Made by a program: the position numbers and the translations under genes. The notes under the pieces are model-generated. The model saw only the letters and a list, made by a program, of their open reading frames with translations, did not search any database and was not told the DNA's origin. DNA of 64,000 nucleotides from the NCBI RefSeq assembly GCF_016405985.1, contig NZ_JAEFCF010000010.1, forward strand, positions 62,001-126,000, in the 5' to 3' direction. Shown here piece after piece: positions 52,785 through 61,055 of this stretch (its first letter is position 1; the number at the start of each line of letters is the position of its first letter). This DNA comes from Paracoccus sp. IB05 (lineage in GTDB: Bacteria; Pseudomonadota; Alphaproteobacteria; Rhodobacterales; Rhodobacteraceae).

Positions 52785-54083
52785 ATGGAAGGGCGCTTCA
52801 AATCAGGCACCATCCTCTCAGGGGCAGGCCATGCCGGTCTGATCCTCTGGGTGATGATTGGCGACTGGTTCTTCTCGCCTGCTCCGCCGTCCGAGCCGAT
52901 GTCGATGTCGGTCTCGACCATCAGCACGGCAGATTTTGCAGCCCTTGAGGCCGCCGCGCCGAAACCCAGTGATGACACGGCAGAGCCGGGCGAGACCATC
53001 GCGACCCCCGATCCGGTGGAGCCGTCGGTTGACGAGCCGGTATCCGAGCCGACACCGGAACCGCAGCCCCAACCTGAACCGCAACCTGAGCCGCAGCCAG
53101 AACCCACACCCGAACCGACCCCGGCGCCGCAGCCTGAGCCCGCGCCTGAGCCGACCCCCGAACCCACGCCCGAGCCTGTGATCTCTGATCCCGCGCCGCC
53201 CGATGCCGTCTTCGCGCCCGAAGAGCAGCCGATCCCGACCATGAGCACCTCGCCCCGTCCGAAACCCCGGCCGGCAGAGCGCGTCGCCCCGAACCCGGTG
53301 GTCGCGCCCGAGGACACCCTGACCGCCGAACGGCCGCAGGACCAGGTCACCACGTCGGAGGAGCCGACCCCCGAGCCCCCGCAGGAGGACCAGCAGGCGA
53401 CCACCGAGGTAAACAGCGGCGATGTGCTGCTCACCGAGGCGAACCAGCAGGACCGAGATGCGGAACCGCTTGGTCCGACCACTTCGCCACGGCCGAAACC
53501 CCGGCCGAACCGCACGGCTGCAACGCCGGAGCCGACTCCCACGCCGGAACCTGCAGGCGAGACCCAGGACCAGCGCGATGCCCGCATCGCGGCTGAGGTC
53601 GCCGCAGCCGACCGCGCTCAGGCAGAGGCCGAAGCCAAAGCGCGCCGCGAGGCCGCCGCCCGCGAACAGGCCGCCGCAGATGCCGAAGCGGCAGCGATCG
53701 CCGCCGCACTCGCCGCAGCCAATACCGGCTCGGGTGGCCAGGGCCAGGCCGCCAGCGGCCCGCCGCTGAGTGGCGGCGAGATGGGCGATATCGCCGCCGC
53801 GATCGGGTCGAAATGGAACGTCGGAACGCTGAGTGCGGATGCGATGGATGCCGTGGTCGTGCTGCGCGTGACCTTTGACGAAAGCGGCAGACCCGGCAGC
53901 GATATGCCGCTGATCGAATCGCGCGGCCCCAGCCAGCAGGCGATCCAGGCCGCCTATAACGCGGCCCGCAGTGCGATTGCCCGCGCCTATCAGTCTGGCG
54001 GCATTCCGCTGCCGCCGGGCAAATACGAGACCTGGAAAGTCCTCGAATTTGAATTCGATGGCAGCGGGATGAGGCTGCGGTGA
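52785..54083 (+). CDS. tolA: TolA, periplasm-spanning protein of the Tol-Pal system
   Basis: A 432-residue protein. A short cytosolic tail is followed by a helix (GAGHAGLILWVMIGDWFF) at about 12-30. A long Pro/Glu-rich region (about 65-220, many PEP and EPTPEP units) takes the place usually held by the alanine-rich helix. A shorter Ala/Arg/Glu helical stretch (RIAAEVAAADRAQAEAEAKARREAAAREQ) comes next. The C-terminal TonB-like domain runs from about 335 (AIGSKWNVGTLSADAMDAVVVLRVTFDESGRPG). It links TolQR to Pal and TolB. Both the length and order fit alphaproteobacterial TolA. Confidence 0.92.
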   Translation: MEGRFKSGTILSGAGHAGLILWVMIGDWFFSPAPPSEPMSMSVSTISTADFAALEAAAPKPSDDTAEPGETIATPDPVEPSVDEPVSEPTPEPQPQPEPQPEPQPEPTPEPTPAPQPEPAPEPTPEPTPEPVISDPAPPDAVFAPEEQPIPTMSTSPRPKPRPAERVAPNPVVAPEDTLTAERPQDQVTTSEEPTPEPPQEDQQATTEVNSGDVLLTEANQQDRDAEPLGPTTSPRPKPRPNRTAATPEPTPTPEPAGETQDQRDARIAAEVAAADRAQAEAEAKARREAAAREQAAADAEAAAIAAALAAANTGSGGQGQAASGPPLSGGEMGDIAAAIGSKWNVGTLSADAMDAVVVLRVTFDESGRPGSDMPLIESRGPSQQAIQAAYNAARSAIARAYQSGGIPLPPGKYETWKVLEFEFDGSGMRLR

Positions 54084-54589
54084 TGGGCATTGCCGCAGCC
54101 CCGCCAACGCGCCCGGCTTTGCTGGGCCCTGCGGCTCTTTTCGCGCTGGCGACATTGTCCGGCGGCCCGGCCCTGGCTGATCGCGCCCTCCGCAGCAATG
54201 CAGTGGTCGAAATCTTTACCTGTGCCAATCTTCTGCCCGATAACGGCATCAACCCCGAAGCGATGCATCAGATCGGCCGCGCGGTGGCGCTGGTCCATAA
54301 CACCGGCGCGCTGCCCCCCGGGTCTGAACGCGCCCGTGTCGTGCTGCGGCTTTGCTTTAACAAAAGCCTCGGGCAGCCGATCATCGAAGTGACGGATTAT
54401 TCCGGCCCTGTCGGAGACGTGGCCGATGCCACGCAAAAGGCCGCGATGCGCAGCCTCGAGCGGGCCCTCGCAGCAGGCACCCTGACCAAAGCGCTTGGCG
54501 CACTTTCCGGAGGAAAGCCTGAGGCTGCGGTGGTCGATCTTGTCTTTGGTCCGGCTCAGGCGGCAGATCCCCGGGCGGAAGATCAATGA
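54083..54589 (+). CDS. Uncharacterised exported protein between tolA and tolB
   Basis: A 168-residue protein. An N-terminal hydrophobic stretch (PALLGPAALFALATLSGGPALADRA) has a signal-peptidase-like ALA-D site near residue 34. The rest (RSNAVVEIFTCANLLPDNGINPEAMHQIGRAVALVHNTGALPPGSERARVVLRLCFN) has two cysteines and no recognised domain. The ATG at 54083 shares one base with the tolA stop (TGATG), so it is translationally coupled to tolA. Its insertion between tolA and tolB, in the same strand and spacing, suggests a periplasmic partner of the Tol-Pal machine. That role is inference from position only. Confidence 0.68.
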   Translation: MGIAAAPPTRPALLGPAALFALATLSGGPALADRALRSNAVVEIFTCANLLPDNGINPEAMHQIGRAVALVHNTGALPPGSERARVVLRLCFNKSLGQPIIEVTDYSGPVGDVADATQKAAMRSLERALAAGTLTKALGALSGGKPEAAVVDLVFGPAQAADPRAEDQ

Positions 54590-54719
54590 CAGACGGGCCA
54601 ATGACACAGTTGTCAGGTGACACCGGAACCCTTTTACGCCGTGATGAGTTTACGGCGGATGTTTTAACCAGGACCCGCAAAACCGGCACCAGACCGGACG
54701 AGATCGGAGCGAGAGGCAG

Positions 54720-56051
54720 ATGACCTTCACCAGAAGAAGCTTTGCGACCACCCTGCTGGCCGGGGCCGTGATGGTCCCCGCCATGGTGCGCGCCCAGAAC
54801 AGTCCGACCCGGATCAGGATCGGCACCGGCGTGATAGAGCCGATGCCGATCGCTGTGCCGGCCTTCGTCGATGAAGGCGGTGCCGGGGATCTCGCGCGCA
54901 ATCTCGCGCAGGTGGTGACATCGGATCTGGACGGCACCGGCCTTTTCCGCACCATCAACCGGGATGCCTATATCTCGCGCATCCAGGGTTTTGACGGCGC
55001 GATCGCCTATGAAGACTGGCGCGTGATCAAATCGGAAGTCCTGGTCGTTGGCGCGGTTTCCGCAGCCGGAGACCGCATCACCGTCAAGGTCCGCGCTTAT
55101 GATATCGCGAATGGCCAGCAGTTCGAAGGTGCCGCGATGCAATTCGCCGGGACCAAAGCCGGCTGGCGCCGCATGGCGCATAAGGTTGCCGACCTGGTCT
55201 ATTCGACCCTGACCGGCGAAGGCCCCTATTTCGACAGCCGTGTCGTCTATGTCGCCGAATCCGGCCCGAAAAACGCCCGCCTCAAACGCCTTGCGGTGAT
55301 GGATTACGACGGCGCCAATGTGCAATATCTGACCGACAGCTCGTCCATCGTGCTGGCGCCGCGGTTCTCGCCCTCGGGCGACCGGCTGCTTTATACCAGC
55401 TATGAGACCGGCTTTCCGCGCATCACGCTGCTGAACCTTGCCAATCTCAAGCGCCAGACGCTGGCGGAACAGCCCGGCACCATGACCTTCGCGCCGCGCT
55501 TCTCGCCCGATGGCGGCTCGGTGGTGTTCAGCCTGGAACGCGGCGGCAATACCGATATCTACAAGATGAGCCTGTCCTCGGGGCAGACCCAGCAGCTGAC
55601 CAATGCGCCCTCGATCGAAACCGCACCTTCCTATTCCCCGGATGGCAGCAAGATCTGTTTCGAGAGCGACCGCACCGGCGGCAGCCAGATCTATGTCATG
55701 AGCGCCAGCGGTGGCGAGGGGCAGCGGATCTCGGACGGCGCGGGGCGCAACAGCACCCCGGTCTGGAGCCCGCGCGGCGACCTGATCGCCTTCACGAAAC
55801 AGAATGCCGGCCGTTTCCACATCGGCGTCATGCGCACCGACGGATCGGAAGAGCGCCTGCTGACCGCGTCCTTCCTTGATGAAGGCCCGACCTGGTCGCC
55901 CAATGGCCGCGTGATCATGTTCACCCGCGAGACCGAGGGCGGTGGCGGTCAGGCCTCGCTCTGGTCGGTCGATACTTTCGGCAGAAACCTGAAACAGATC
56001 CCGACCGAAGGTGCGGCGTCCGACCCGGCATGGTCGCCCCTGTTGCCGTAA
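54720..56051 (+). CDS. tolB: TolB, periplasmic beta-propeller protein of the Tol-Pal system
   Basis: A 443-residue protein. The signal peptide [26 protein letters not shown] carries RR followed by SF, a twin-arginine-like start instead of the usual Sec-type leader. The N-terminal domain (to about 165) has [29 protein letters not shown]. The six-bladed propeller follows, with repeated WSPDG-type units: [71 protein letters not shown] and [16 protein letters not shown]. It shuttles between Pal and TolA. A 130-base gap before it may contain an additional promoter. Confidence 0.95.
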   Translation: MTFTRRSFATTLLAGAVMVPAMVRAQNSPTRIRIGTGVIEPMPIAVPAFVDEGGAGDLARNLAQVVTSDLDGTGLFRTINRDAYISRIQGFDGAIAYEDWRVIKSEVLVVGAVSAAGDRITVKVRAYDIANGQQFEGAAMQFAGTKAGWRRMAHKVADLVYSTLTGEGPYFDSRVVYVAESGPKNARLKRLAVMDYDGANVQYLTDSSSIVLAPRFSPSGDRLLYTSYETGFPRITLLNLANLKRQTLAEQPGTMTFAPRFSPDGGSVVFSLERGGNTDIYKMSLSSGQTQQLTNAPSIETAPSYSPDGSKICFESDRTGGSQIYVMSASGGEGQRISDGAGRNSTPVWSPRGDLIAFTKQNAGRFHIGVMRTDGSEERLLTASFLDEGPTWSPNGRVIMFTRETEGGGGQASLWSVDTFGRNLKQIPTEGAASDPAWSPLLP

Positions 56052-56064
56052 ACCGCCATTTTCC

Positions 56065-56096
56065 GGCCTGGGCGATCCTGCCGGATTCCCCAGGCC
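56065..56096 (+). other. Strong stem-loop between tolB and pal
   Basis: GGCCTGGG (56065-56072) pairs with CCCAGGCC (56089-56096), and the 16-base loop contains a further ATCC/GGAT pairing. It begins 14 bases past the tolB stop. No T tract follows, so it is more likely an mRNA-stabilising or attenuating element than a full terminator. Confidence 0.5.
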
Positions 56097-56170
56097 CCCG
56101 GAACCTGCTAACCTGGGCGGCGAAACACTGATCCGCGCCGGCCCGCGAGCCGAATTATAAGGACGAACCG

Positions 56171-56707
56171 ATGAGCTTTACCCCCAAAGCCCTTCTTCTT
56201 GTGGCTTCGCTTGGCCTCGCAGCCTGTCAGAACCCGGACCGCTATGGCGCGGGCGGGGCCGATGGCATGGGCGGCACCGGTGGCACCGGCGGGACGGGCT
56301 ATATCGACACCAACGGGCTCGGCGATCCGAATGACCCGCGCTCGATCGCCTATTTCAACCAGACCGTTGGCGACCGCGTGCTCTTTGCCGTTGACCAGAA
56401 CACCGTCTCGGATCAGGGCCGCCAGGTGCTGAACGGCCAGGCCAACTGGCTGAACCAGAACCCGGGCTATGCGATCATCATCGAAGGCCATGCCGACGAA
56501 CAGGGCACCCGCGAATACAACCTCGCGCTTGGCGCGCGCCGCGCGGCATCGGTTCAGCAATACCTGCTGTCGCAAGGTGTGGCCGGCTCGCGGATGCGCA
56601 CCATCTCTTACGGCAAGGAACGCCCGATCGAAGTCTGCTCGACCGAGAGCTGCTATTCCAAGAACCGCCGCGCTGTGACGGTTCTGTCGGTCGGCGCCGG
56701 GTCGTAA
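56171..56707 (+). CDS. pal: Pal, peptidoglycan-associated lipoprotein
   Basis: A 178-residue outer-membrane lipoprotein. The signal peptide ends in a lipobox LGLAAC with the acylated Cys. A short Gly/Thr-rich linker is followed by an OmpA-like peptidoglycan-binding domain (VLFAVDQNTVSDQGRQVLNGQANWLNQNPG, IIIEGHADEQGTREYNLALGARRAASVQQYLLSQGV, ISYGKERPIE). The conserved Asp and Arg residues for meso-diaminopimelate binding are present (HADEQGT and NLALGARRA). It anchors the outer membrane to peptidoglycan and is bound by TolB and TolA. Confidence 0.96.
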   Translation: MSFTPKALLLVASLGLAACQNPDRYGAGGADGMGGTGGTGGTGYIDTNGLGDPNDPRSIAYFNQTVGDRVLFAVDQNTVSDQGRQVLNGQANWLNQNPGYAIIIEGHADEQGTREYNLALGARRAASVQQYLLSQGVAGSRMRTISYGKERPIEVCSTESCYSKNRRAVTVLSVGAGS

Positions 56708-56708
56708 G

Positions 56709-57533
56709 ATGATGCGGGCGAGGTTCCTTCTTCCCCTGCTGGCCCTTGGTCTCGCCACACCGGCGGCGGCGGAAAGCCTCGCCGATGTGCGTGCCGAGCT
56801 GGGCCAGCTCGCCGCTGAATTCAACGCGCTCAAGGGCGAACTCACCACCACCGGCGCTTCGGCGCGGGTGGGCGGTGTGGATGCGCTGGCGCGGATGGAC
56901 ACGCTTGAGGCCGAGCTGATGCGGCTGACCTCGCGCACCGAAGAGATCGAGCTGCGGCTGAACCGTGTCGTCCAGGACGGCACCAACCGCATCGGCGATA
57001 TCGAATTCCGCATTTGTGACGCCGATCCGTCCTGCGATCCGATGAATATGGGCGCGACCGCGCCGCTTGGCGGTGGCAGCTCTGCCGCAGCCGCCCCCGC
57101 TACACCCGCTGCCCCGTCTCAGGGCAGCACCTCCTCCGCACCAGCGCTTGCCGTCGCAGAACAGGCAGATTTTGACCGGGCCAAGGGGGTGCTCGGTCAG
57201 GGTGACTTTCATGGTGCTGCGGCGCTCTTTGAGACCTATGCCAAATCCTATCCTGGCGGGCCGCTGATCCCCGAAGCGCATTACCTGCGCGGCGAGGCCC
57301 TGCGCCAGGCCGGCCAGACCGCACCGGCTGCGCGCGCCTATCTGACCGCCTATAACACCGCGCCGGATGGGGCGATTGCCCCCGATGCGCTGCTGAAGCT
57401 CGGCGAGGCTTTCGGCCAGCTGGGCGAACGCGACCAGGCCTGTGTCACGCTGCAACAGGTGCCGCTGAACTTCCCGACCAGCCAGGCTGCTGCACAGGCG
57501 ACCATCGCCATGCAGGGCATCGGGTGCAGCTGA
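56709..57533 (+). CDS. cpoB: CpoB/YbgF, Tol-Pal-associated periplasmic protein
   Basis: A 274-residue exported protein. The signal peptide is MMRARFLLPLLALGLATPAAAES. An N-terminal coiled coil (about 25-95: LADVRAELGQLAAEFNALKGEL) is followed by an Ala/Pro/Ser-rich linker at about 125-150 and a C-terminal TPR-like domain (DFDRAKGVLGQGDFHGAAALFETYAKSYPGGPLIPEAHYLRGEALRQAGQTAPAARAYL). It ties peptidoglycan synthesis to outer-membrane constriction in E. coli. It starts one base after the pal stop, and its end overlaps the tilS start by 10 bases. Confidence 0.92.
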   Translation: MMRARFLLPLLALGLATPAAAESLADVRAELGQLAAEFNALKGELTTTGASARVGGVDALARMDTLEAELMRLTSRTEEIELRLNRVVQDGTNRIGDIEFRICDADPSCDPMNMGATAPLGGGSSAAAAPATPAAPSQGSTSSAPALAVAEQADFDRAKGVLGQGDFHGAAALFETYAKSYPGGPLIPEAHYLRGEALRQAGQTAPAARAYLTAYNTAPDGAIAPDALLKLGEAFGQLGERDQACVTLQQVPLNFPTSQAAAQATIAMQGIGCS

Positions 57534-58903
57534 CCCCCGGACCGGCGGCGGGCGAAAGCGCCGACGCCGGATCGGAACGGCCTGATGCGGGGCTGATTGC
57601 CTCGGCCAGGATTGCCCTGCAGCAGTTGCCGCTGCAAAACGGCGCGCCGGAAGGATCAGAACCGCCCGCCCGCCTCCTCGGGCTGGCGGTGTCCGGCGGC
57701 AGCGATTCGATGGCAATGCTGCATGTATTCGCTCAGATCGCCGCCGGACTTGGCTGGCAGCTTGAAGTCGCGACCGTCGACCACCGCCTGCGGCCCGAAG
57801 CAGCCCTGGAGGCGCAGGATGTCGCGCGGATCTGCCAGGGTCTCGGCCTGACACACGAAATTTTGATCTGGGACGATCATCCGCAAACCGGCAATATGCC
57901 GGCTGCCGCGCGCGAGGCCCGCTACGCCCTGCTCGCGTCCTGGGCACGGCGCCGGGGCATCGCTTATGTCACCCTCGCCCATACCGCCAATGACCAGGCC
58001 GAAACCTTCCTGATGGGCCTTTCACGCGCCGCCGGGCTCGAGGGCCTGTCCGGAATGCGCCCGGCATGGGACCGCGATGGCATCCGCTTCCTGCGCCCGT
58101 TTCTCGGGGAAAACCGCGAGCAGCTGCGCGACTTCCTGCGCCGGCGCGGACTCGGCTGGCATGACGACCCCACGAATGAGGCCGACCGCTACAGCCGCGT
58201 CAAAGCCCGCCGCGCGCTGGCGGCGCTGGAGCCGCTCGGGCTGGGCCTTGATCAACTGACTCAGAGCATTCGCAACCTCAGCCAGGTCGCCGGTCTTTTG
58301 CGCAAAGCCACGGCCGATTGCGCCGAAGCGATCTGCCGCTTTGAAACCGGCGCCCTTATGATCCGCGCCCATGATTTCTGGTCCCAGGATCCCGAAATGC
58401 AGCGTCGCCTGCTGGTTGCCGCGATCCGCTGGTTTTCCGGTGCATGTTACCCGCCCCGCGCCGATTCCGTGGCCAGTCTTCAACGCGTGATGATGGCCGA
58501 AGGTCGCACCGCCACTCTTGGCGGCTGCCGTTTTGCCCGTATCGCGAAACCTGGTGCGCGTCTCAGCGATGGCGACATCCTGATCACCCGCGAGCCCCGC
58601 GCGGTCTCTGGCCCGCAGCCCTGGACGCCAGGGCTGATCTGGGATCACCGCTGGCGCATTGACGGCCCGGAGGCAACAGGCGGCAGTGAAACAGCGGGGC
58701 TTGAGGTCCGCGCCCTGACCGCCGCCGGGCTCGCCCGGGCGAAAGACTGGCGCGACAGCGGCCTCAGGCGCGAGGCGCTGATCGTGTCCCCCGCGCTCTG
58801 GCAGGGCGACCGGCTGGTCGCGGCCCCGCTTTTACCCGGATTTTCGTCAGAATGGCGGCTCGACCTTTACCCATCCTTCGGAAGTTTCATCTTATCGCAT
58901 TGA
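57524..58903 (+). CDS. tilS: TilS, tRNA(Ile) lysidine synthetase
   Basis: A 459-residue ATP-dependent ligase that modifies the wobble C of the CAU anticodon of tRNA-Ile to lysidine. The PP-loop SGGSDSMAMLHVF at about 63-75 is intact. VATVDHRLRPEAALEAQDVARICQGLGL, HTANDQAETFLMGLSRAAGLEGLSGM and RPFLGENREQLRDFLRRRGLGWHDDPTNE (substrate-binding region) follow. The first 45 residues are variable. The GTG start lies within cpoB, a 10-base overlap. TilS after cpoB, with ftsH next, is a common alphaproteobacterial order. Confidence 0.94.
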   Translation: MQLTPGPAAGESADAGSERPDAGLIASARIALQQLPLQNGAPEGSEPPARLLGLAVSGGSDSMAMLHVFAQIAAGLGWQLEVATVDHRLRPEAALEAQDVARICQGLGLTHEILIWDDHPQTGNMPAAAREARYALLASWARRRGIAYVTLAHTANDQAETFLMGLSRAAGLEGLSGMRPAWDRDGIRFLRPFLGENREQLRDFLRRRGLGWHDDPTNEADRYSRVKARRALAALEPLGLGLDQLTQSIRNLSQVAGLLRKATADCAEAICRFETGALMIRAHDFWSQDPEMQRRLLVAAIRWFSGACYPPRADSVASLQRVMMAEGRTATLGGCRFARIAKPGARLSDGDILITREPRAVSGPQPWTPGLIWDHRWRIDGPEATGGSETAGLEVRALTAAGLARAKDWRDSGLRREALIVSPALWQGDRLVAAPLLPGFSSEWRLDLYPSFGSFILSH

Positions 58904-58989
58904 ACCCGGGGCCGGGATTGCTAAATTAAGTCAGATTACGGCCCTGCCCCCATCCGGGCGCGATCCGGGTCGCCTTTCGGGAGATACAT

Positions 58990-60897
58990 GTGAATAACGC
59001 GCGCAACATCGCATTCTGGGTGGTCCTGCTCTTGCTGGTCCTCGCGCTGTTCCAGGTCTTCTCTGGCGGCCAGTCCAATATGGGCGCCCGTTCACTGAGC
59101 TGGTCTGAGTTCATCACCCAGGTGGATCAGGGCCGGGTGGCCTCGGTCACGCTCGACGGCGAGCGGGTGACGGTGCGCTCCAAGGATGGCGGCACCTTCT
59201 CGACCATCAACCCAGGCGACGATAAGGTCACCGACAAGCTGATCGCGAAAGGCGTCGAGGTCCAGGGCAGCCCCCAGCAACAGGGCTTCCTGTCGACGCT
59301 GCTGATGAGCTTCCTGCCCTTCATCCTGCTGATCGGCATCTGGATCTTCTTCATGAACCGGATGCAGGGCGGCGGCAAAGGCGGCGCGATGGGCTTTGGC
59401 AAATCGCGGGCCAAACTGCTGACTGAAAAGCAGGGCCGCGTCACCTTTGACGACGTGGCCGGCATCGACGAGGCCAAAGAGGAGCTGGAAGAAATCGTCG
59501 AATTCCTGCGCAACCCGCAGAAATTCTCGCGGCTTGGCGGCAAGATCCCGAAAGGCGCGCTGCTGGTCGGCCCGCCCGGCACCGGTAAGACGCTGCTCGC
59601 CCGCGCGATTGCAGGCGAGGCCGGCGTGCCCTTCTTCACCATCTCGGGCTCTGACTTTGTCGAGATGTTCGTGGGCGTCGGCGCGTCACGCGTGCGCGAC
59701 ATGTTCGAACAGGCCAAGAAAAACGCCCCCTGTATCGTCTTTATCGACGAGATCGACGCCGTTGGCCGCGCCCGTGGCGTCGGCATGGGTGGCGGCAATG
59801 ATGAACGCGAACAGACGCTGAACCAGCTTCTGGTCGAGATGGATGGCTTCGAGGCGAATGAAGGCGTGATCATCGTCGCGGCCACCAACCGCAAGGATGT
59901 GCTCGACCCCGCGCTGCTGCGTCCGGGCCGGTTTGACCGTCAGATCAATGTGTCGAACCCCGATATCAAAGGCCGCGAAAAGATCCTCAACGTCCATGCC
60001 CGCAAGATCCCGCTGGGCGCCGATGTCGATCTGCGCACCATCGCGCGCGGCTCGCCCGGCTTCTCGGGGGCTGACCTTGCGAACCTCGTCAATGAGGCCG
60101 CGCTGACCGCCGCCCGCGTGGGCCGCCGTTTCGTCACCATGGCCGATTTCGAACATGCGAAAGACAAGGTCATGATGGGGCCGGAGCGCCGCTCGATGGT
60201 CATGTCGCAGGAAGACAAGGAAATGACCGCCTATCACGAGGCCGGCCATGCGATTGTCGGGATCAAACTGCCGAAATGCGACCCGGTCTATAAAGCCACG
60301 ATCATGCCGCGCGGCGGTGCGCTTGGCATGGTGATGAGCCTGCCCGAGATGGACCGCAATTCCTGGCACAAAGACCAGATGAAGGACCGGATCGCCATGG
60401 GCATGGCCGGCAAGGCCGCCGAGATCAAGAAATGGGGCGAAGACCGCGTTTCCTCGGGGGCTTCGGGCGATATCCAGAACGTCTCGGCTGTGGCGCGCGC
60501 CATGGTCATGCGGTGGGGCATGTCGGACAAGATCGGCAATATCGACTATTCCGAAGCACATGAGGGCTATAACGGCAATACCGGCGGCTTCTCGGTTTCG
60601 GCTGAAACCAAACGGCTGATCGAGGATGAGGTGAAAGCCATCGTCGATGAGGGTTATGCCCGCGCGATGCAGATCCTTACCGAGAATGAGGAAGAGTTCG
60701 AACGCCTTGCCCAGGGCCTGCTGGAATATGAGACCCTGACCGGCGACGAGATCCGCAAGGTTCTCGCGGGCCAGAAGCCCGGCGATGATGACGGTGCCGA
60801 AGACGCCGGCGAGGCTGCGGCTTCGGTGCTGGCGATCCCGAAAACCCGCACCTCGCGGGGGCCAAAGCCCGGAGATGCCGAACCCTCGCCGACCTGA
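58990..60897 (+). CDS. ftsH: FtsH, ATP-dependent membrane zinc protease
   Basis: A 635-residue protein starting at GTG, with GGGAG upstream. Two helices (about 7-25, and [21 protein letters not shown] near 100) flank a periplasmic domain. The AAA+ module has Walker [20 protein letters not shown] near 195-213, Walker [13 protein letters not shown] and the SRH motif ([11 protein letters not shown] to RPGRFDRQI). The zinc site is HEAGH beginning at His416, with the third ligand in the downstream SSGASGDI region. It degrades misassembled membrane proteins and regulatory proteins such as LpxC and RpoH in other bacteria. A T-tailed terminator follows. Confidence 0.97.
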   Translation: MNNARNIAFWVVLLLLVLALFQVFSGGQSNMGARSLSWSEFITQVDQGRVASVTLDGERVTVRSKDGGTFSTINPGDDKVTDKLIAKGVEVQGSPQQQGFLSTLLMSFLPFILLIGIWIFFMNRMQGGGKGGAMGFGKSRAKLLTEKQGRVTFDDVAGIDEAKEELEEIVEFLRNPQKFSRLGGKIPKGALLVGPPGTGKTLLARAIAGEAGVPFFTISGSDFVEMFVGVGASRVRDMFEQAKKNAPCIVFIDEIDAVGRARGVGMGGGNDEREQTLNQLLVEMDGFEANEGVIIVAATNRKDVLDPALLRPGRFDRQINVSNPDIKGREKILNVHARKIPLGADVDLRTIARGSPGFSGADLANLVNEAALTAARVGRRFVTMADFEHAKDKVMMGPERRSMVMSQEDKEMTAYHEAGHAIVGIKLPKCDPVYKATIMPRGGALGMVMSLPEMDRNSWHKDQMKDRIAMGMAGKAAEIKKWGEDRVSSGASGDIQNVSAVARAMVMRWGMSDKIGNIDYSEAHEGYNGNTGGFSVSAETKRLIEDEVKAIVDEGYARAMQILTENEEEFERLAQGLLEYETLTGDEIRKVLAGQKPGDDDGAEDAGEAAASVLAIPKTRTSRGPKPGDAEPSPT

Positions 60898-60919
60898 TCC
60901 TGTGGATCTGTTTTTCATC

Positions 60920-60953
60920 AGCCGGGAAGCGCCGACCGCGCCTCCCGGCTTTT
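60920..60953 (+). terminator. Intrinsic terminator of ftsH
   Basis: A 13-base stem with one mismatch (60920-60932 and 60938-60950) and a 5-base loop is followed by TTTT. It lies 22 bases past the ftsH stop. Confidence 0.8.
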
Positions 60954-61055
60954 GCATATCCGCTTTACTTCAGGTGAAGGCGCCTGAGGCGAAGAGATGA
61001 TTGGAAATGACATATCACTCGTTTAAGGGTGAACCATTCTGGTGGGGAGATAGCC

